A stretch of 64,000 bases of DNA from Sacculina carcini (taxonomy: Eukaryota; Arthropoda; Thecostraca; Sacculinidae): assembly GCA_916048095.2 (NCBI GenBank), contig OU696576.1, positions 4,693,664 through 4,757,663 on the forward strand. The letters run 5' to 3'. A model generated the notes under the pieces. That model did no database searches. It was not told the DNA's origin and was given only the letters and a program-made list of their open reading frames with translations. A program made the position numbers and the translations under genes. Below are positions 9,440 through 20,800 of the stretch, piece after piece; within the stretch, counting starts at the first letter, position 1; the number at the start of each line of letters is the position of its first letter.

Positions 9440-12330
9440 GGGGTGGCGTATTCGCCAACAGTCGCCCCTGCACCGGTAAGGCGCCTTTTCATGCATTACC
9501 ATTTGTTGATGTGTGCTGTGAAAATGTGAAAACCAGTGCTCTTGTCGACACTGGTTGTTCGATGACTGTTGTACATTCTAGTTTTGTGTCTCGTTATGGC
9601 CGAGAAGCTGTTATGAAAGCCTTCGATGGAAGTCATGTTGTTTGTAAGGGTAATGGTTGTGTAACACTTGTTGTAAGTGGTGTCAGCGTAGATGCACATG
9701 TTGTAGTGGTGGATAAGTTGATAGGTGGTGTCAGCGTTGTTTTTGGTATGGATGTTATTGATCGGTTGGGTGGTGTCACAGTGAAAAATGGCCGGGTGTG
9801 GTTTGGGGTTGATAGTGTCCCGGCGGAGGTCGTTAATGCCATTGGCGATGTACATGCATGTGTGACTAGCGACGTATCTGGTGAACGGGCAAACAATACT
9901 GACGAACCAACAGTGACCGTGTCGGACTCAGATTTTTCTGCTATTTTTGATGGTCGTGTGTGGACCGTTAAATGGCTGTGGAAGGAGAAGCCCGTGAAGT
10001 TGAGAAACACCATATCTATGTATGACAAGAAAGTTGATGATCATGTGAAAGACGAATTTGATCGAGAGATCAATAAATGGATAAGCGAAGGTATATTGGT
10101 ACCTTGGGATAGTAACGTGCAGCCGGGTATTACTCCTCTCATGGCTGTCGTCCAGCCCACAAAAAATAAAGTACGACCCGTCCTGGATTTTCGGGAACTT
10201 AATGAGCACGTCAGATGTCACACAGGTGATGACACGATAGATATATGTGATGCGACGATTCGACGATGGAGAAACGCTGGTGAGAACGTATCAATAGTGG
10301 ATTTGAAATCGGCCTATTTACAGCTGAGAATTGACAAAGACTTGTGGTCGTACCAGCTGGTCAATTACAAGAATAAAACATACTGTCTGACCATAGTGGG
10401 ATTTGGTTTATGTTCCGCTCCGCGTATTATGTCCAAAATACTGAAAACAGTCTTGAGTAAGAACGACACTATCCGACGGGCCACCAGTTAGTACATTGAT
10501 GATATACTGGTGGATAAATCTCAGGTGAGCGTAACAGAAGTGATCCAACATTTGGAAAAGTTTGGACAAAAATCAAAGAGTCCAGAGCCTCTAGGAAGTG
10601 GAGCTGTGTTGGGGTTGAAAGTGTCCAGAGAGCAGGGAAATTTTGTGTTTCACAGGGGCAATGCAGTACCTGATATCCCGGCGATGTTGACAAGGCGGGA
10701 ACTGTTTTCTGTATGTTGAGTATTGGTGGGCCACTATCCGGTCGCGGGATGGCTTAGAGTCGCATGTGGCTTTATAAAGCGTCAAGCTGAGGGATCACGG
10801 TGGGAAGATTTCGTAGGAGAGCGAACGCAGACGATGATAAGGTAAGTGATCAGTAGAGTCAAAGTCGAAGATCCAGTGAAGGGGGCATGGTGTGTGCCAA
10901 ATGGTGGAAGGGGCATTGTTTGGAGCGATGCTAGTAGCATAGCTATTGGTGCTGTGCTGGAAGTGAGCGGAAAAGTGGTAGAAGACGCAGCGTGGCTTCG
11001 CAAGAAAGGTGACGCGAGCCATATCAACGTGGCAGAGCTTGACGCAATTATGAAAGGGGTCAATTTGGCTATTAAATGGGAGTTGAAGGATATGGAGCTA
11101 AGATCAGACCCGGCTACTGTAGAGGCGTGGGTGAAGACAGTACTTGACGGTGACAGGCGAATCAAGACAAAGGGTGCAGCAGAGTTGCTTATTAAACGGC
11201 GTTTAGGAAATCTGAAGGAGCTTATCTGCGAGTTGGGATTGAACATATAAATTACGCTGGTGCCCACCGATAAGAACAAAACTGACATTCTAACTCGAGT
11301 CAGGAAGAATTGGCTGATGAAAACAAGCGCTGTGTGTGAGAACTGTTGTGCGGCCACAGTGGATGAGAGATGCATGAAAAACATCACATGGGGGTGGAGC
11401 GAACTCTGTACTTGGCGAGAAAGATGGACCCAAACATATCAAAAGATCAAGTAAAGACGGAAATACAGAATTGTGATCGTTGCCAGTCAATAGATCCCGC
11501 TCCAGTCGTTCATTCACCGGGTGAATTGCACATAAACGAGAACTGGAAAAGACTAGCGGTAGATGTGACTCATTACCAACAGGTGCCATACTTGTCAGTA
11601 GTAGATTGTGGGCCGGGACGATTTGCCATATGGCGGAAATTGAAAAGAGAGGACGCGGAACAAATATCATCAGAACTGGAAAGTATTTTCTATGAACGAG
11701 GCCCAGTGAACGAATTGTTACTAGACAATAGCACAGCGTTTCGTTCACATCTTCTTGGCGAGATGCTGTCCCGTTGGAATATCATACGATTTTTTCGAAC
11801 AGCGTACTGACCGTCCGGCAATGGCATAGTAGAGCGACACCATAGGACCATCAAGGTGATTGCTGAGAGAGGTGGTATAACGCCCATTGAGGCAGTGTAC
11901 TGGTACAACAGCACCCCGCGTTTCCATCAAGATGAGATGTCGGCACCACAGAGGTCGGTTTTCACTTACACATGGCGATATCCGTCAGTTGTGGTAGAAA
12001 AGCCGAACGAGGGTGAACATGCTGGGTCAATCAAAGTAGGGGATGAGGTTTGGGTTAAACCTCCCAACTCTCGTTGCACAGCTCAGTGGTCCAGAGGCAT
12101 AGTGACTGACATACATTCGAGAAACAACTTGGACGTCGATGGTGTGCCTAGACACTATCTGGATGTAAGACCTGTTCGAAACTCAGACCAAGCTATAACA
12201 TCTGATGGGAGCTCAGTTGATGGTGAACCATTGACAGCGGGGCGTAATGATAACAGAATTAGCGATGTGCCCCCAACCGATCATGAACCAGTGGCGCGTC
12301 CACAGCGGAACTTAAGACCTCCAGTATGAA
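9385..12330 (+). pseudogene. LTR-2 pol region (protease, RT, RNase H, integrase)
   Basis: Fossil pol. Protease: SALVDTGCSMTVVHSSFV near 9540, with VVFGMDVIDRLGG downstream. RT: VRPVLDFRELNEHV, VSIVDLKSAYLQLRI, SYQLVNYKNKTYCLTIVGFG and an active-site region near 10495. RNase H: IVWSDASSIAIGAVLEV near 10915, HINVAELDAIMKG. Integrase: CDRCQSIDPAP (zinc-binding part), WKRLAVDVTHYQQVPYLSVV and LLLDNSTAFRSHL near 11715. The tail ends ARPQRNLRPPV at 12327. The order is Ty3/gypsy-like. The region carries several breaks. Confidence 0.8.
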
Positions 12331-12626
12331 TGAGAGATTACGTTTAGAATTGTGTTATTTGTGTCGTGCTTGAGCCTCATTTGTTCGATATTGTTTAGCC
12401 TGTTAAAGTTGGCTACTGTGAGTTTGCCATATGTTTACTGTTTGTTTTTATGGCGTGAGTGTATGCGATTTGAGCATTGTGTGCTGCGTTTTTCGCTTCT
12501 CATTGTTGTTTTTGCCGCGGAAAGTGTTTAATAACCTGAATGATGCTTTACTAAGTGTGTCTGCCTGTGTGGTTGGGTATGTAAGTGAGTGTGTGAGTTG
12601 TGTGTGATCTTCAGATCACGGGGAGA

Positions 12627-12908
12627 TGTGGTGTGAGTTTGACTTTCATCGAAGCGTTTGCAGATATCAGAGCGAGAGCGTCTTTAGGGGAGGATGTTAT
12701 TGTGTGTGAGCGCATGCATATGACGCGTCTCATGTTTCAAGTCTCACGCCCGGGTATCGCGTCTCATGTGTCGGGCAGTGGGCGAGTGACGGTGTTGCGT
12801 TGAGGGTTGTCGTGGTGTAGCGCCATTGTGTCTGGTGTTGTGTATATTGTGCATATCCTTATTGTGTTTCTTCTTTTTATCTGCCTTTCTTCAATACACT
12901 GAACTACA
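12627..12908 (+). repeat. LTR-2 3' LTR
   Basis: Partner of 8339-8622, preceded by the purine tract CACGGGGAGA. It is followed by GTGTC (12909-12913), the right target duplication. Confidence 0.88.
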
Positions 12909-13802
12909 GTGTCGATGGGGTAAAACAGTCAATAAAATTATGCCATGCTAAAATCATATTCCTCCTAATCACCCTCCTAGTGACGGCTCGCTCCCTACAC
13001 AAGGCTATTTTCGCAGCTATCGTTTTAGTTCGCAGATAAAACCTAAGTGCTCTCTTTCGTTTTGCAACCGCACAACGGCATTCATTGTTGAACCATGGAA
13101 CAAGTGTCTTTTTGGGTGGACGGCGTTTCCAAGGAATGGAGAGTCGAGCAGCAGAGATGATTTGAGTTGCTATGCTGTCGGTGCTATTGTCGACGTCTAT
13201 ACCGTCTACTCCATCCAAAACGCAGCATTGCCTGAAAAGAGACCAGTTTGCCTTGGCCATGTTCCATGTTGGTAGCCATTGTTGCTGAGCAGACCTATCA
13301 CCAGCTGACATTAAAATGGGGTAGTGGTCTGAATCTTGCGTATCTACGTGTACCGACCAATTCAACCACTGTGCTACTTCTGGTGAGCAAATAGATAGGT
13401 CGATTGATGATGTATTAGCCGTAGAGATGTTAAAAAACGTGGAAGATCCGTCATTCAAGAGAGTCAGTGAGAAATTGGAGATACAATTTTATATTGAACT
13501 ACCAATACATGTTGTACAGCTCGATCCCCAGGTAATACTTTGCGAGTTAAAATCTCCTAAAATAAGCATCCTGTGGTTCAAAGAGGCGTGAACTGTTTCA
13601 AGATGTCTTGTTATTGTTTCAGCTGTAGTATCTGGTGACAGATACGTGAATACTACATCAACAAGTCTGTGGTTGAGCCGCACTGTACACCCTACTGTGG
13701 CAATATCACTTGTCTGCATACGAATCGGACTCTGAGGGACACTATTGGCGATGTAAAGCGCTGCTCCACCTCGTCGTCGTCCATTTTGCACACAGTCATC
13801 GC
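12909..13802 (-). pseudogene. LINE-A endonuclease, C-terminal part (copy A)
   Basis: Minus-strand apurinic-type endonuclease half: RRRGGAALYIANSV, LILGDFNSQSITWGS (the GDFN motif), SSIDLSICSPEVAQWL and DTQDSDHYPILMS (the SDH catalytic motif), then a basic linker PWFNNECRCAVAKRKR. It is cut upstream by the hAT at 13803-13810 (8-bp target duplication) and downstream by LTR-2. One frame change lies near 13460-13490. The N-terminal half of the domain is at 25879-26051, beyond the hAT and the duplicated blocks. Confidence 0.87.
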
Positions 13803-14368
13803 GATATATACAGGACCGGATTAACGTATAGGCAAAGTAGGCAGTTGCCTAGGGCCCCGCGCTTTTGGGGGCCCCGCGGTTTAGGGGCCCTATAGGCACT
13901 GGGGTGCTGTGACTCAAATATCTTAGGGGCAAATCTCATTATTTTCTCAACTTCTCAAAGTCTGCCTTCATTGTCAAATATTTTGAAACATTATCCCGCT
14001 AATACACTTTGTATTTTTGCATAAGTCACGTGTATAGTCAGCTCTGCCTGTATAGCACGTGCCTGACATTACCCATAGCACGTGCATAGCCAGCTCACTT
14101 AGATCATGGCCGACTATAATACCAAGCCTGGGTGTTGAATTTGGCCATCGGCCATGCTTAGATCCAGACGGCTTATATCCAGACGACCATGCTTAGATCC
14201 AGCACCCTCGCACACTTACATCCACGCACGCATACATACCCATTGTGTACGCACAGCAAGAACAATATTCGTGTGTTCCTGTGTGTATGGGTGTGTTTGT
14301 ATGTATGTATGTTCGCATTGTACACGCATATGACATGTATGTGGGGTTGATTGAACTCGCAAGCTGCC

Positions 14369-14919
14369 CCTTTCGTCAATCATCAAATGTACATGCACGG
14401 TCCTAAATGGACAAAGTTGTGGCAAACGTATCAACAGTGTAGTTAAAGGTTAAATAAAGGTTATATGCCTAAGTGGCAGCTGCTACACGGGAAAAAGCCG
14501 AAGCTTATGAGCACAGGCGTGCCCCGTGCAGCTCGCTGCCACCGCAGAACCGACCCTCTCCACGCTATGGCGAGGTTACAGTGCATAGCCGTGCATTGCC
14601 GTTATGTTGTACAGTGCATTGCCGAATTGTTCTGCAGCTCATTTAATCGTATACAGACTTTAAAATTGAAATGAGAATTTTGGCATGTTTCTTGCTTTCA
14701 GAGCCGTATCGACAGCCCCTCGGCTGTGGGTCCCACGATGTTCAGGGGCACCTTTAGAAGAAAAGGGAAGGGGCTCCCAGAGTGAACGTGATGCTAAAAT
14801 CGTCACAAGCTTTTTTGTACAAAGTGTTCATAATTTTATCAATAATTTTTCTTTGGAGGAGCCCCAAAATATCTCTTTACGGCTCTCTATGCTTTCATTT
14901 ACACTTTTATGTGAGTTAC
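14369..14919. other. Interspersed repeat and unassigned sequence (copy A)
   Basis: The hAT left-end sequence shared by all three blocks stops at about 14369. A stretch of about 125 bp (14446-14572, TGCCTAAGTGGCAGCTGCTA...) recurs inverted at 15185-15305. The rest, including a weakly coding-like stretch at 14685-14915 (EEPQNISLRLSMLSFTLL), is unrecognised. The same sequence is at 20032-20582 in copy B and absent from copy C. Confidence 0.5.
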
Positions 14920-16448
14920 TGTGATAGATTAGTACTGGATATTGTGTATGAATGACTATTTTGTATGAGTGCGAGTGAAGGTGCTGTATGTGTATATGAG
15001 CGTGCGTTTGAATGGTGGATTGTTCGGTTTGCTGACTGCGCGGAGCAGAATTTCATTGGGCGAATTCTACAATCCCACAGCCCCTGTCAACCCAGCAGTA
15101 AATGGTACCAGATATCAGTCATGAGTTGTGCCATGCATTCTGGGGAGGTGGCCCTCTCTAATACGTCTTACGTCCTTGTGGCGCCATAGCGTGGAGAGGG
15201 TCGGTTCTGCGGTGGCAGCGAGCTGCACGGAGCACGCCTGTGTGTTCATAAGCTTCGGCTTCTTCCCGTGTAGCAGCTGCCACTTAGGCATTTAACCTTT
15301 TAACCTGCGCGTGCCACGTGGTGGCGTCATTTTTTCTGGGAGTCGTTGCGTGAGCGTCGTAGAGTGTTGGTCGTTGGGCGGTGTCTTGTGGGCGCGCGTG
15401 GGGCTGCAATGCCCCCGCGCGCCCGTCTTCTAATACATCTTTTGTTTTTGTTCTTTATGTCTGCTTTTACAAGCTAACCGGCCTGTAACAAGCTATTTCG
15501 GCTATTTTATTTCGGTTTGAATGAAGTTTTGGTGAAATTTGAATTCGTTGAAAATTTGGTTCCGGCTTCAGCAGCAGTGGTGATGCCTTCAGCACCAGGG
15601 GAGGACAGCAGCAGTGGAGGCTCTCAGTGGCGTGTCAGCAGCGTGTTGTAGGGACGGCGGTGAAGCATGGTGCCGGCTGGAGGCAGCGGGGAAGCTGTGG
15701 CGGATCATGCTCACTCCGTCCGTATTGGAGCTGGACACGTCGCTGAGCTGGCGGTGGAAGCTGCTGGTGCTGGAGGGCTGGTGGAGCGAGAGCTGCTGAT
15801 GCCGGGGATCTGGAAGAAAGAAAGACGAGACGACGTGGTCTGTGTGGACGGCGGTCTCGGCTAGCTGCGGCAGGGTGCTGAAGAGCACTGGGGTCGAGGT
15901 GTTGTGCCCTGTCGCGGCAGCCGTTGATGTAGAGGACGGCAGGCTGCGGCGGAGCACTGAAGAGCACGGGCGGAAGCAGGAGCGCGGTCGACGCTGGGGC
16001 TAGCCGTGTTGTGCTTCGCCGCAGTCATGGTGCGCGCCTGCTGGAGGTCGTGGAGTCGGAAGTCTTCGTCCTGTTTATTCCTCGTTTATTTTTATTCCGC
16101 GTTTATTTTTCGGCTTGTATTTTCAGTTCAACTGTCAGTTTTGTTTCCTGAGAAACAGGGGGAGATGTGATAGATTAGTACTGGATATTGTGTATGAATG
16201 ACTATTTTGTATGAGTGCGAGTGAAGGTGCTGTATGTGTATATGAGCGTGCGTTTGAATGGTGGATTGTTCGGCTTGCTGACTGCGCGTGCCACGTGGTG
16301 GCGTCATGTTTTCTGGGAGTCGTTGCGTGAGCGTCGTAGAGTGTTGGTCGGTGTGCGGTGTCTTGTGGGCGCGCGTGGGGCTGCAATGCCCCCGCGCGCC
16401 CGTCTTCTAATACATCTTTTGTTTTTGTTCTTTATGTCTGCTTTTACA
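14920..16448 (+). mobile_element. Mini-LTR element (TRIM/LARD-like), copy A
   Basis: Two LTRs (14920-15471 and 16166-16448; TGTGATAGATT...CTTTTACA) flank about 694 bp without a recognisable gene. The flanks GTTAC and GTTAA are an imperfect 5-bp target duplication. The primer site AGCTAACCGGCC at 15472-15483 and the purine tract CAGGGGGAGA before the 3' LTR match LTR-2, so it is probably a non-autonomous relative mobilised by that lineage. The left LTR is longer because 263 bp are inserted in it (15043-15305). Copy B is at 20583-22111. Confidence 0.75.
15043..15305. repeat. 263-bp insertion in the mini-LTR element's left LTR
   Basis: It is absent from the right LTR and flanked by TGCGCG (15037-15042 and 15306-15311). 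Its last 120 bp or so are the reverse complement of 14446-14572, so both belong to one interspersed repeat family in opposite orientation. The family is not recognised; copy B is at 20706-20968. Confidence 0.65.
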
Positions 16449-16621
16449 GTTAAACAAAAATATATTAGGGTAACATCTGATAATAATTTGCGAAAAGGTT
16501 GAGTTTGCGGTTCATACACAAATGGTAGACAAATCATCCTGGTTGTGTGAAGTGATTATCATCAGTGGCAGCGCCAAGAATTTTCCGGAGGGAGAGGGGG
16601 ATTATGAAAAATTATGAGGAG
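16449..16621. other. Flank with possible hAT terminus
   Basis: Between the mini-LTR element and the MITE. CAGTGGCAGCGCCAAGAATT near 16564 has the look of a hAT left terminus, but I found no matching right end. Nothing else is recognised. Confidence 0.3.
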
Positions 16622-16970
16622 CATGGGCGTAAATCCTGGGGGGTACGGGAGTATATATACCCCCGACCATTTGGCTGGGGTATGAATATGCAATTATACC
16701 CCCCGATAATTCTGCTGAGTTCAGTTCATTGGGTATACTATCATCAAAATCAGCATAGAATGCAAATGACAATAGACCAAAAATGTAAGAAATGATAAAT
16801 ATGTGAAGAATTATTTTTCGCAATACACCTTTCATTGGGGTATGTGTGTTGTAATTGAATAGGCTGAAAATAATTGAGGGTACCACGCAATTGGCCAACT
16901 GAGTCAACTTTGAACACTAATGCATCATGGCTGTCATCCCCCCGAGCCTCGACACAAATCTACGCCCATC
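16622..16970. mobile_element. hAT-type MITE, 349 bp (copy A)
   Basis: The ends are inverted: ATGGGCGTAAATCC on the left and a right end whose complement reads ATGGGCGTAGATT. An 8-bp direct duplication ATGAGGAG flanks it at 16614-16621 and 16971-16978. Inside are short C/G runs (CCCCCGA, GGGGGG) and no coding capacity. It is a non-autonomous hAT derivative. Copy B is at 22285-22633. Confidence 0.75.
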
Positions 16971-16979
16971 ATGAGGAGG

Positions 16980-17840
16980 CATGACAAGCACAGTGGTCAG
17001 GCCAAATGTATCCGTGATGAAGTTATTGGGGGGCTTTTGCGGTTGTAGTGTACCTCTCCTAGTGTACCTACCTGTAGTGTACCTGCAAATTTGACTGGAA
17101 GCAAACTGTACTGCGCGCCCGTGTCTATAAAAAAAAATTATACCAGTTTTTGAATCGCGCACGTAAAAAGGTGCGTTGAAATTTTCGCCATGCAAGTTGA
17201 GTGATGAGAGGGGTGAGACTGGCGGACTCTCACGCTCTCTTTCTAGTTTAAATAACCTGTGTAAGTGCAAGGCTTTATACATGTTCTGGCTTTCTCGCCG
17301 TATTTGCTGTGATACCAGCAGAGCTCTTGTTGCTTTGAGTCGTTGGTCTCGTCTGGTGTTCTCTGTCTGTAACCTGTGCGTTGCGATGAACGACCGCGGG
17401 GTGACGCCAAGGTGATCCTTTTCAATTGTTGCTGTATATTCTGCAATTGGTGTTTTATATCAGCGATCTCACCTGCATTTGTCTCTGCTTGCGAACAATT
17501 GTCGTGGGCGGTGTTAGTGATGGATCCAACGACAGCACTAGCCCGTGGAAGGGCTCTTATCACACGATCAGCCGTGCCTTCCAAGGTCTCCAGAGATGTC
17601 TCTGGCGGCAGAAATTGCAGAAAAGGTGTCAACGCCTCTGCCATTGCTTGGAGGAAAATTTGTTTCACCAGTGGTGAATTGCTTTCCTTGATGTAAGGCG
17701 CGGTGAGCTCCTGCAGATGACGCAAAAACTGCGTCGGCCGTCTGTCACCCAAGTCTTGTGCCTCCAGCAATGAGCGCAATTTCTGTTCAGAAGAGAGGCC
17801 AAGACGTGATTGCAGGGCAGCACAAAGTTGAGTCAAAGTC
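16980..17840 (-). pseudogene. CsRn1-clade gag-protease fragment (copy A)
   Basis: A fossil fragment of an LTR element on the minus strand. The gag part (LRSLLEAQDLGDRRPTQFL, LVKQIFLQAMAEALTPFL) ends in CWYHSKYGEKARTCIKPC, the C-x2-H-x9-C-x3-C motif of CsRn1-type gag. A protease-like region follows (FYVRDSKTGIIFF). No LTR is attached, and the upstream end is cut by the tandem-block junction at 17840. Copy B is at 22643-23503. Confidence 0.78.
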
Positions 17841-20800
17841 GAAACTCAGACCAAGCTATAACATCTGATGGGAGCTCAGTTGATGGTGAACCATTGACAG
17901 CGGGGCGTAATGATAACAGAATTAGCGATGTGCCCCCAACCGATCATGAATCAGTGGCGCGTCCACAGCGGAACTTAAGACCTCCAGTATGAATGAGAGA
18001 TTACGTTTAGAATTGTGTTATTTGTGTCGTGCTTGAGCCTCATTTGTTCGATATTGTTTAGCCTGTTAAAGTTGGCTACTGTGAGTTTGCCATATGTTTA
18101 CTGTTTGTTTTTATGGCGTGAGTATATGCGATTTGAGCATTGTGTCCTGCGTTTTTCGCTTCTCATTGTTGTTTTTGCCGCGGAAAGTGTTTAATAACCT
18201 GAATGATGCTTTACTAAGTGTGTCTGCCTGTGTGGTTGGGTATGTGTGTGAGTGTGTGAGTTGTGTGTGATCTTCAGATCACGGGGAGATGTGGTGTGAG
18301 TTTGACTTTCATCGAAGCGTTTGCAGATATCAGAGCGAGAGCGTCTTTAGGGGAGGATGTTATTGTGTGTGAGCGCATGCATATGACGCGTCTCATGTTT
18401 CAAGTCTCACGCCCGGGTATCGCGTCTCATGTGTCGGGCAGTGGGCGAGTGACGGTGTTGCGTTGAGGGTTGTCGTGGTGTAGCGCCATTGTGTCTGGTG
18501 TTGTGTATATTGTGCATATCCTTATTGTGCTTCTTCTTTTTATCTGCCTTTCTTCAATACACTGAACTACAGTGTCGATGGGGTAAAACAGTCAATAAAA
18601 TTATGCCATGCTAAAATCATATTCCTCCTAATCACCCTCCTAGTGACGGCTCGCTCCCTACACAAGGCTATTTTCGCAGCTATCGTTTTAGTTCGCAGAT
18701 AAAAGCTAAGTGTTCTCTTTCGTTTTGCAACCGCACAACGGCATTCATTGTTGAACCATGGAACAAGTGTCTTTTTGGGTGGACGGCGTTTCCAAGGAAT
18801 GGAGAGTCGAGCAGCAGAGATGATTTGAGTTGCTATGCTGTCGGTGCTATTGTCGACGTCTATACCGTCTACTCCATCCAAAACGCAGCATTGCCTGAAA
18901 AGAGACCAGTTTGCCTTGGACATGTTCCATGTTGGTAGCCATTGTTGCTGAGCAGACCTATCACCAGCTGACATTAAAATGGGGTAGTGGTCTGAATCTT
19001 GCGTATCTACGTGTACCGACCAATTCAACCACTGTGCTACTTCTGGTGAGCAAATAGATAGGTCGATTGATGATGTATTAGCCGTAGAGATGTTAAAAAA
19101 CGTGGAAGATCCGTCATTCAAGAGAGTCAATGAGAAATTGGAGATACAATTTTATATTGAACTACCCATACATGTTGTACAGTTCGATCCCCAGGTAATA
19201 CTTTGCGAGTTAAAATCTCCTAAAATAAGCATCCTGTGGTTCAAAGAGGCGTGAACTGTTTCAAGATGTCTTGTTATTGTTTCAGCTGTAGTATCTGGTG
19301 ACAGATACGTGAATACTACATCAACAAGTCTGTGGTTGAGCCGCACTGTACACCCTACTGTGGCAATATCACTTGTCTGCATACGAATCGGACTCTGAGG
19401 GACACTATTGGCGATGTAAAGCGCTGCTCCACCTCGTCGTCGTCCATTTTGCACACAGTCATCGCGATATATACAGGACCGGATTAACGTATAGGCAAAG
19501 TAGGCAGTTGCCTAGGGCCCCGCGCTTTTGGGGGCCCCGCGGTTTAGGGGCCCTATAGGCACTGGGGTGCTGTGACTCAAATATCTTAGGGGCAAATCTC
19601 ATTATTTTCTCAACTTCTCAAAGTCTGCCTTCATTGTCAAATATTTTGAAACATTATCCCGCTAATACACTTTGTATTTTTGCATAAGTCACGTGTATAG
19701 TCAGCTCTGCCTGTATAGCACGTGCCTGACATTACCCATAGCACGTGCATAGCCAGCTCACTTAGATCATGGCCGACTATAATACCAGGCCTGGGTGTTG
19801 AATTTGGCCATCGGCCATGCTTAGATCCAGACGGTTTATATCCAGACGACCATGCTTAGATCCAGCACCCTCGCACACTTACATCCACGCACGCATACAT
19901 ACCCATTGTGTACGCACAGCAAGAACAATATTCGTGTGTTCCTGTGTGTATGGGTGTGTTTGTATGTATGTATGTGCGCATTGTACACGCATATGACATG
20001 TATGTGGGGTTAATTGAACTCGCAAGCTGCCCCTTTCGTCAATCATCAAATGTACATGCACGGTCCTAAATGGACAAAGTTGTGGCAAACGTATCAACAG
20101 TGTAGTTAAAGGTTAAATAAAGGTTATATGCCTAAGTGGCAGCTGCTACACGGGAAGAAGCCGAAGCTTATGAGCACAGGCGTGCCCCGTGCAGCTCGCT
20201 GCCACCGCAGAACCGACCCTCTCCACGCTATGGCGAGGTTACAGTGCATAGCCGTGCATTGCCGTTATGTTGTACAGTGCATTGCCGAATTGTTCTGCAG
20301 CTCATTTAATCGTATACAGACTTTAAAATTGAAATAAGAATTTTGGCATGTTTCTTGCTTTCAGAGCCGTATCGACAGCCCCTCGGCTGTGGGTCCCACG
20401 ATGTTCAGGGGCACCTTTAGAAGAAAAGGGAAGGGGCTCCCAGAGTGAACGTGATGCTAAAATCGTCACAAGCTTTTTTGTACAAAGTGTTCATAATTTT
20501 ATCAATAATTTTTCTTTGGAGGAGCCCCAAAATATCTCTTTACGGCTCTCTATGCTTTCATTTACACTTTTATGTGAGTTACTGTGATAGATTAGTACTG
20601 GATATTGTGTATGAATGACTATTTTGTATGAGTGCGAGTGAAGGTGCTGTATGTGTATATGAGCGTGCGTTTGAATGGTGGATTGTTCGGTTTGCTGACT
20701 GCGCGGAGCAGAATTTCATTTGGCGAATTCTACAATCCCACAGCCCCTGTCAACCCAGCAGTAAATGGTACCAGATATCAGTCATGAGTTGTGCCATGCA

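Larger units (their letters stand above)
8339..12908 (+). mobile_element. LTR-2: divergent Ty3/gypsy-type retrotransposon, broken
   Basis: A plus-strand LTR element inserted in LINE-A with 5-bp target duplication GTGTC. LTRs of 284 and 282 bp (TG...CA) differ at about 7 positions by eye, about 2.5%. A 12-bp candidate primer site (AGCTAACCGGCC) abuts the 5' LTR, and a purine tract (CGGGGAGA) abuts the 3' LTR. Contents in order are gag with two zinc knuckles, protease, RT, RNase H, and integrase. The pol frame overlaps the end of gag, consistent with programmed frameshifting known in LTR elements. It resembles LTR-6 in RT, RNase H and primer site, so the two are one lineage. It has a handful of breaks. 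Confidence 0.85.
12178..17840 (+). repeat. Tandem block copy A (5,663 bp)
   Basis: This block recurs at 17841-23503 with constant offset 5,663 and only about 25-30 differences by eye. It contains the end of LTR-2 pol and its 3' LTR, the LINE-A endonuclease part, the hAT left end, an interspersed repeat, a mini-LTR element, a hAT-type MITE and a CsRn1 gag-protease fragment. The left edge is set where the repeat begins (GAAACTCAGACCAAGC). The A/B junction joins CsRn1 gag sequence to LTR-2 pol with about 7 bp of shared sequence (TCGAAAC). Confidence 0.9.

Noticed and set aside
15589-16537. Several short open frames inside the mini-LTR element
   Set aside because: They overlap on both strands, follow GC-rich simple sequence, resemble no protein I recognise and are duplicated only because the block is.
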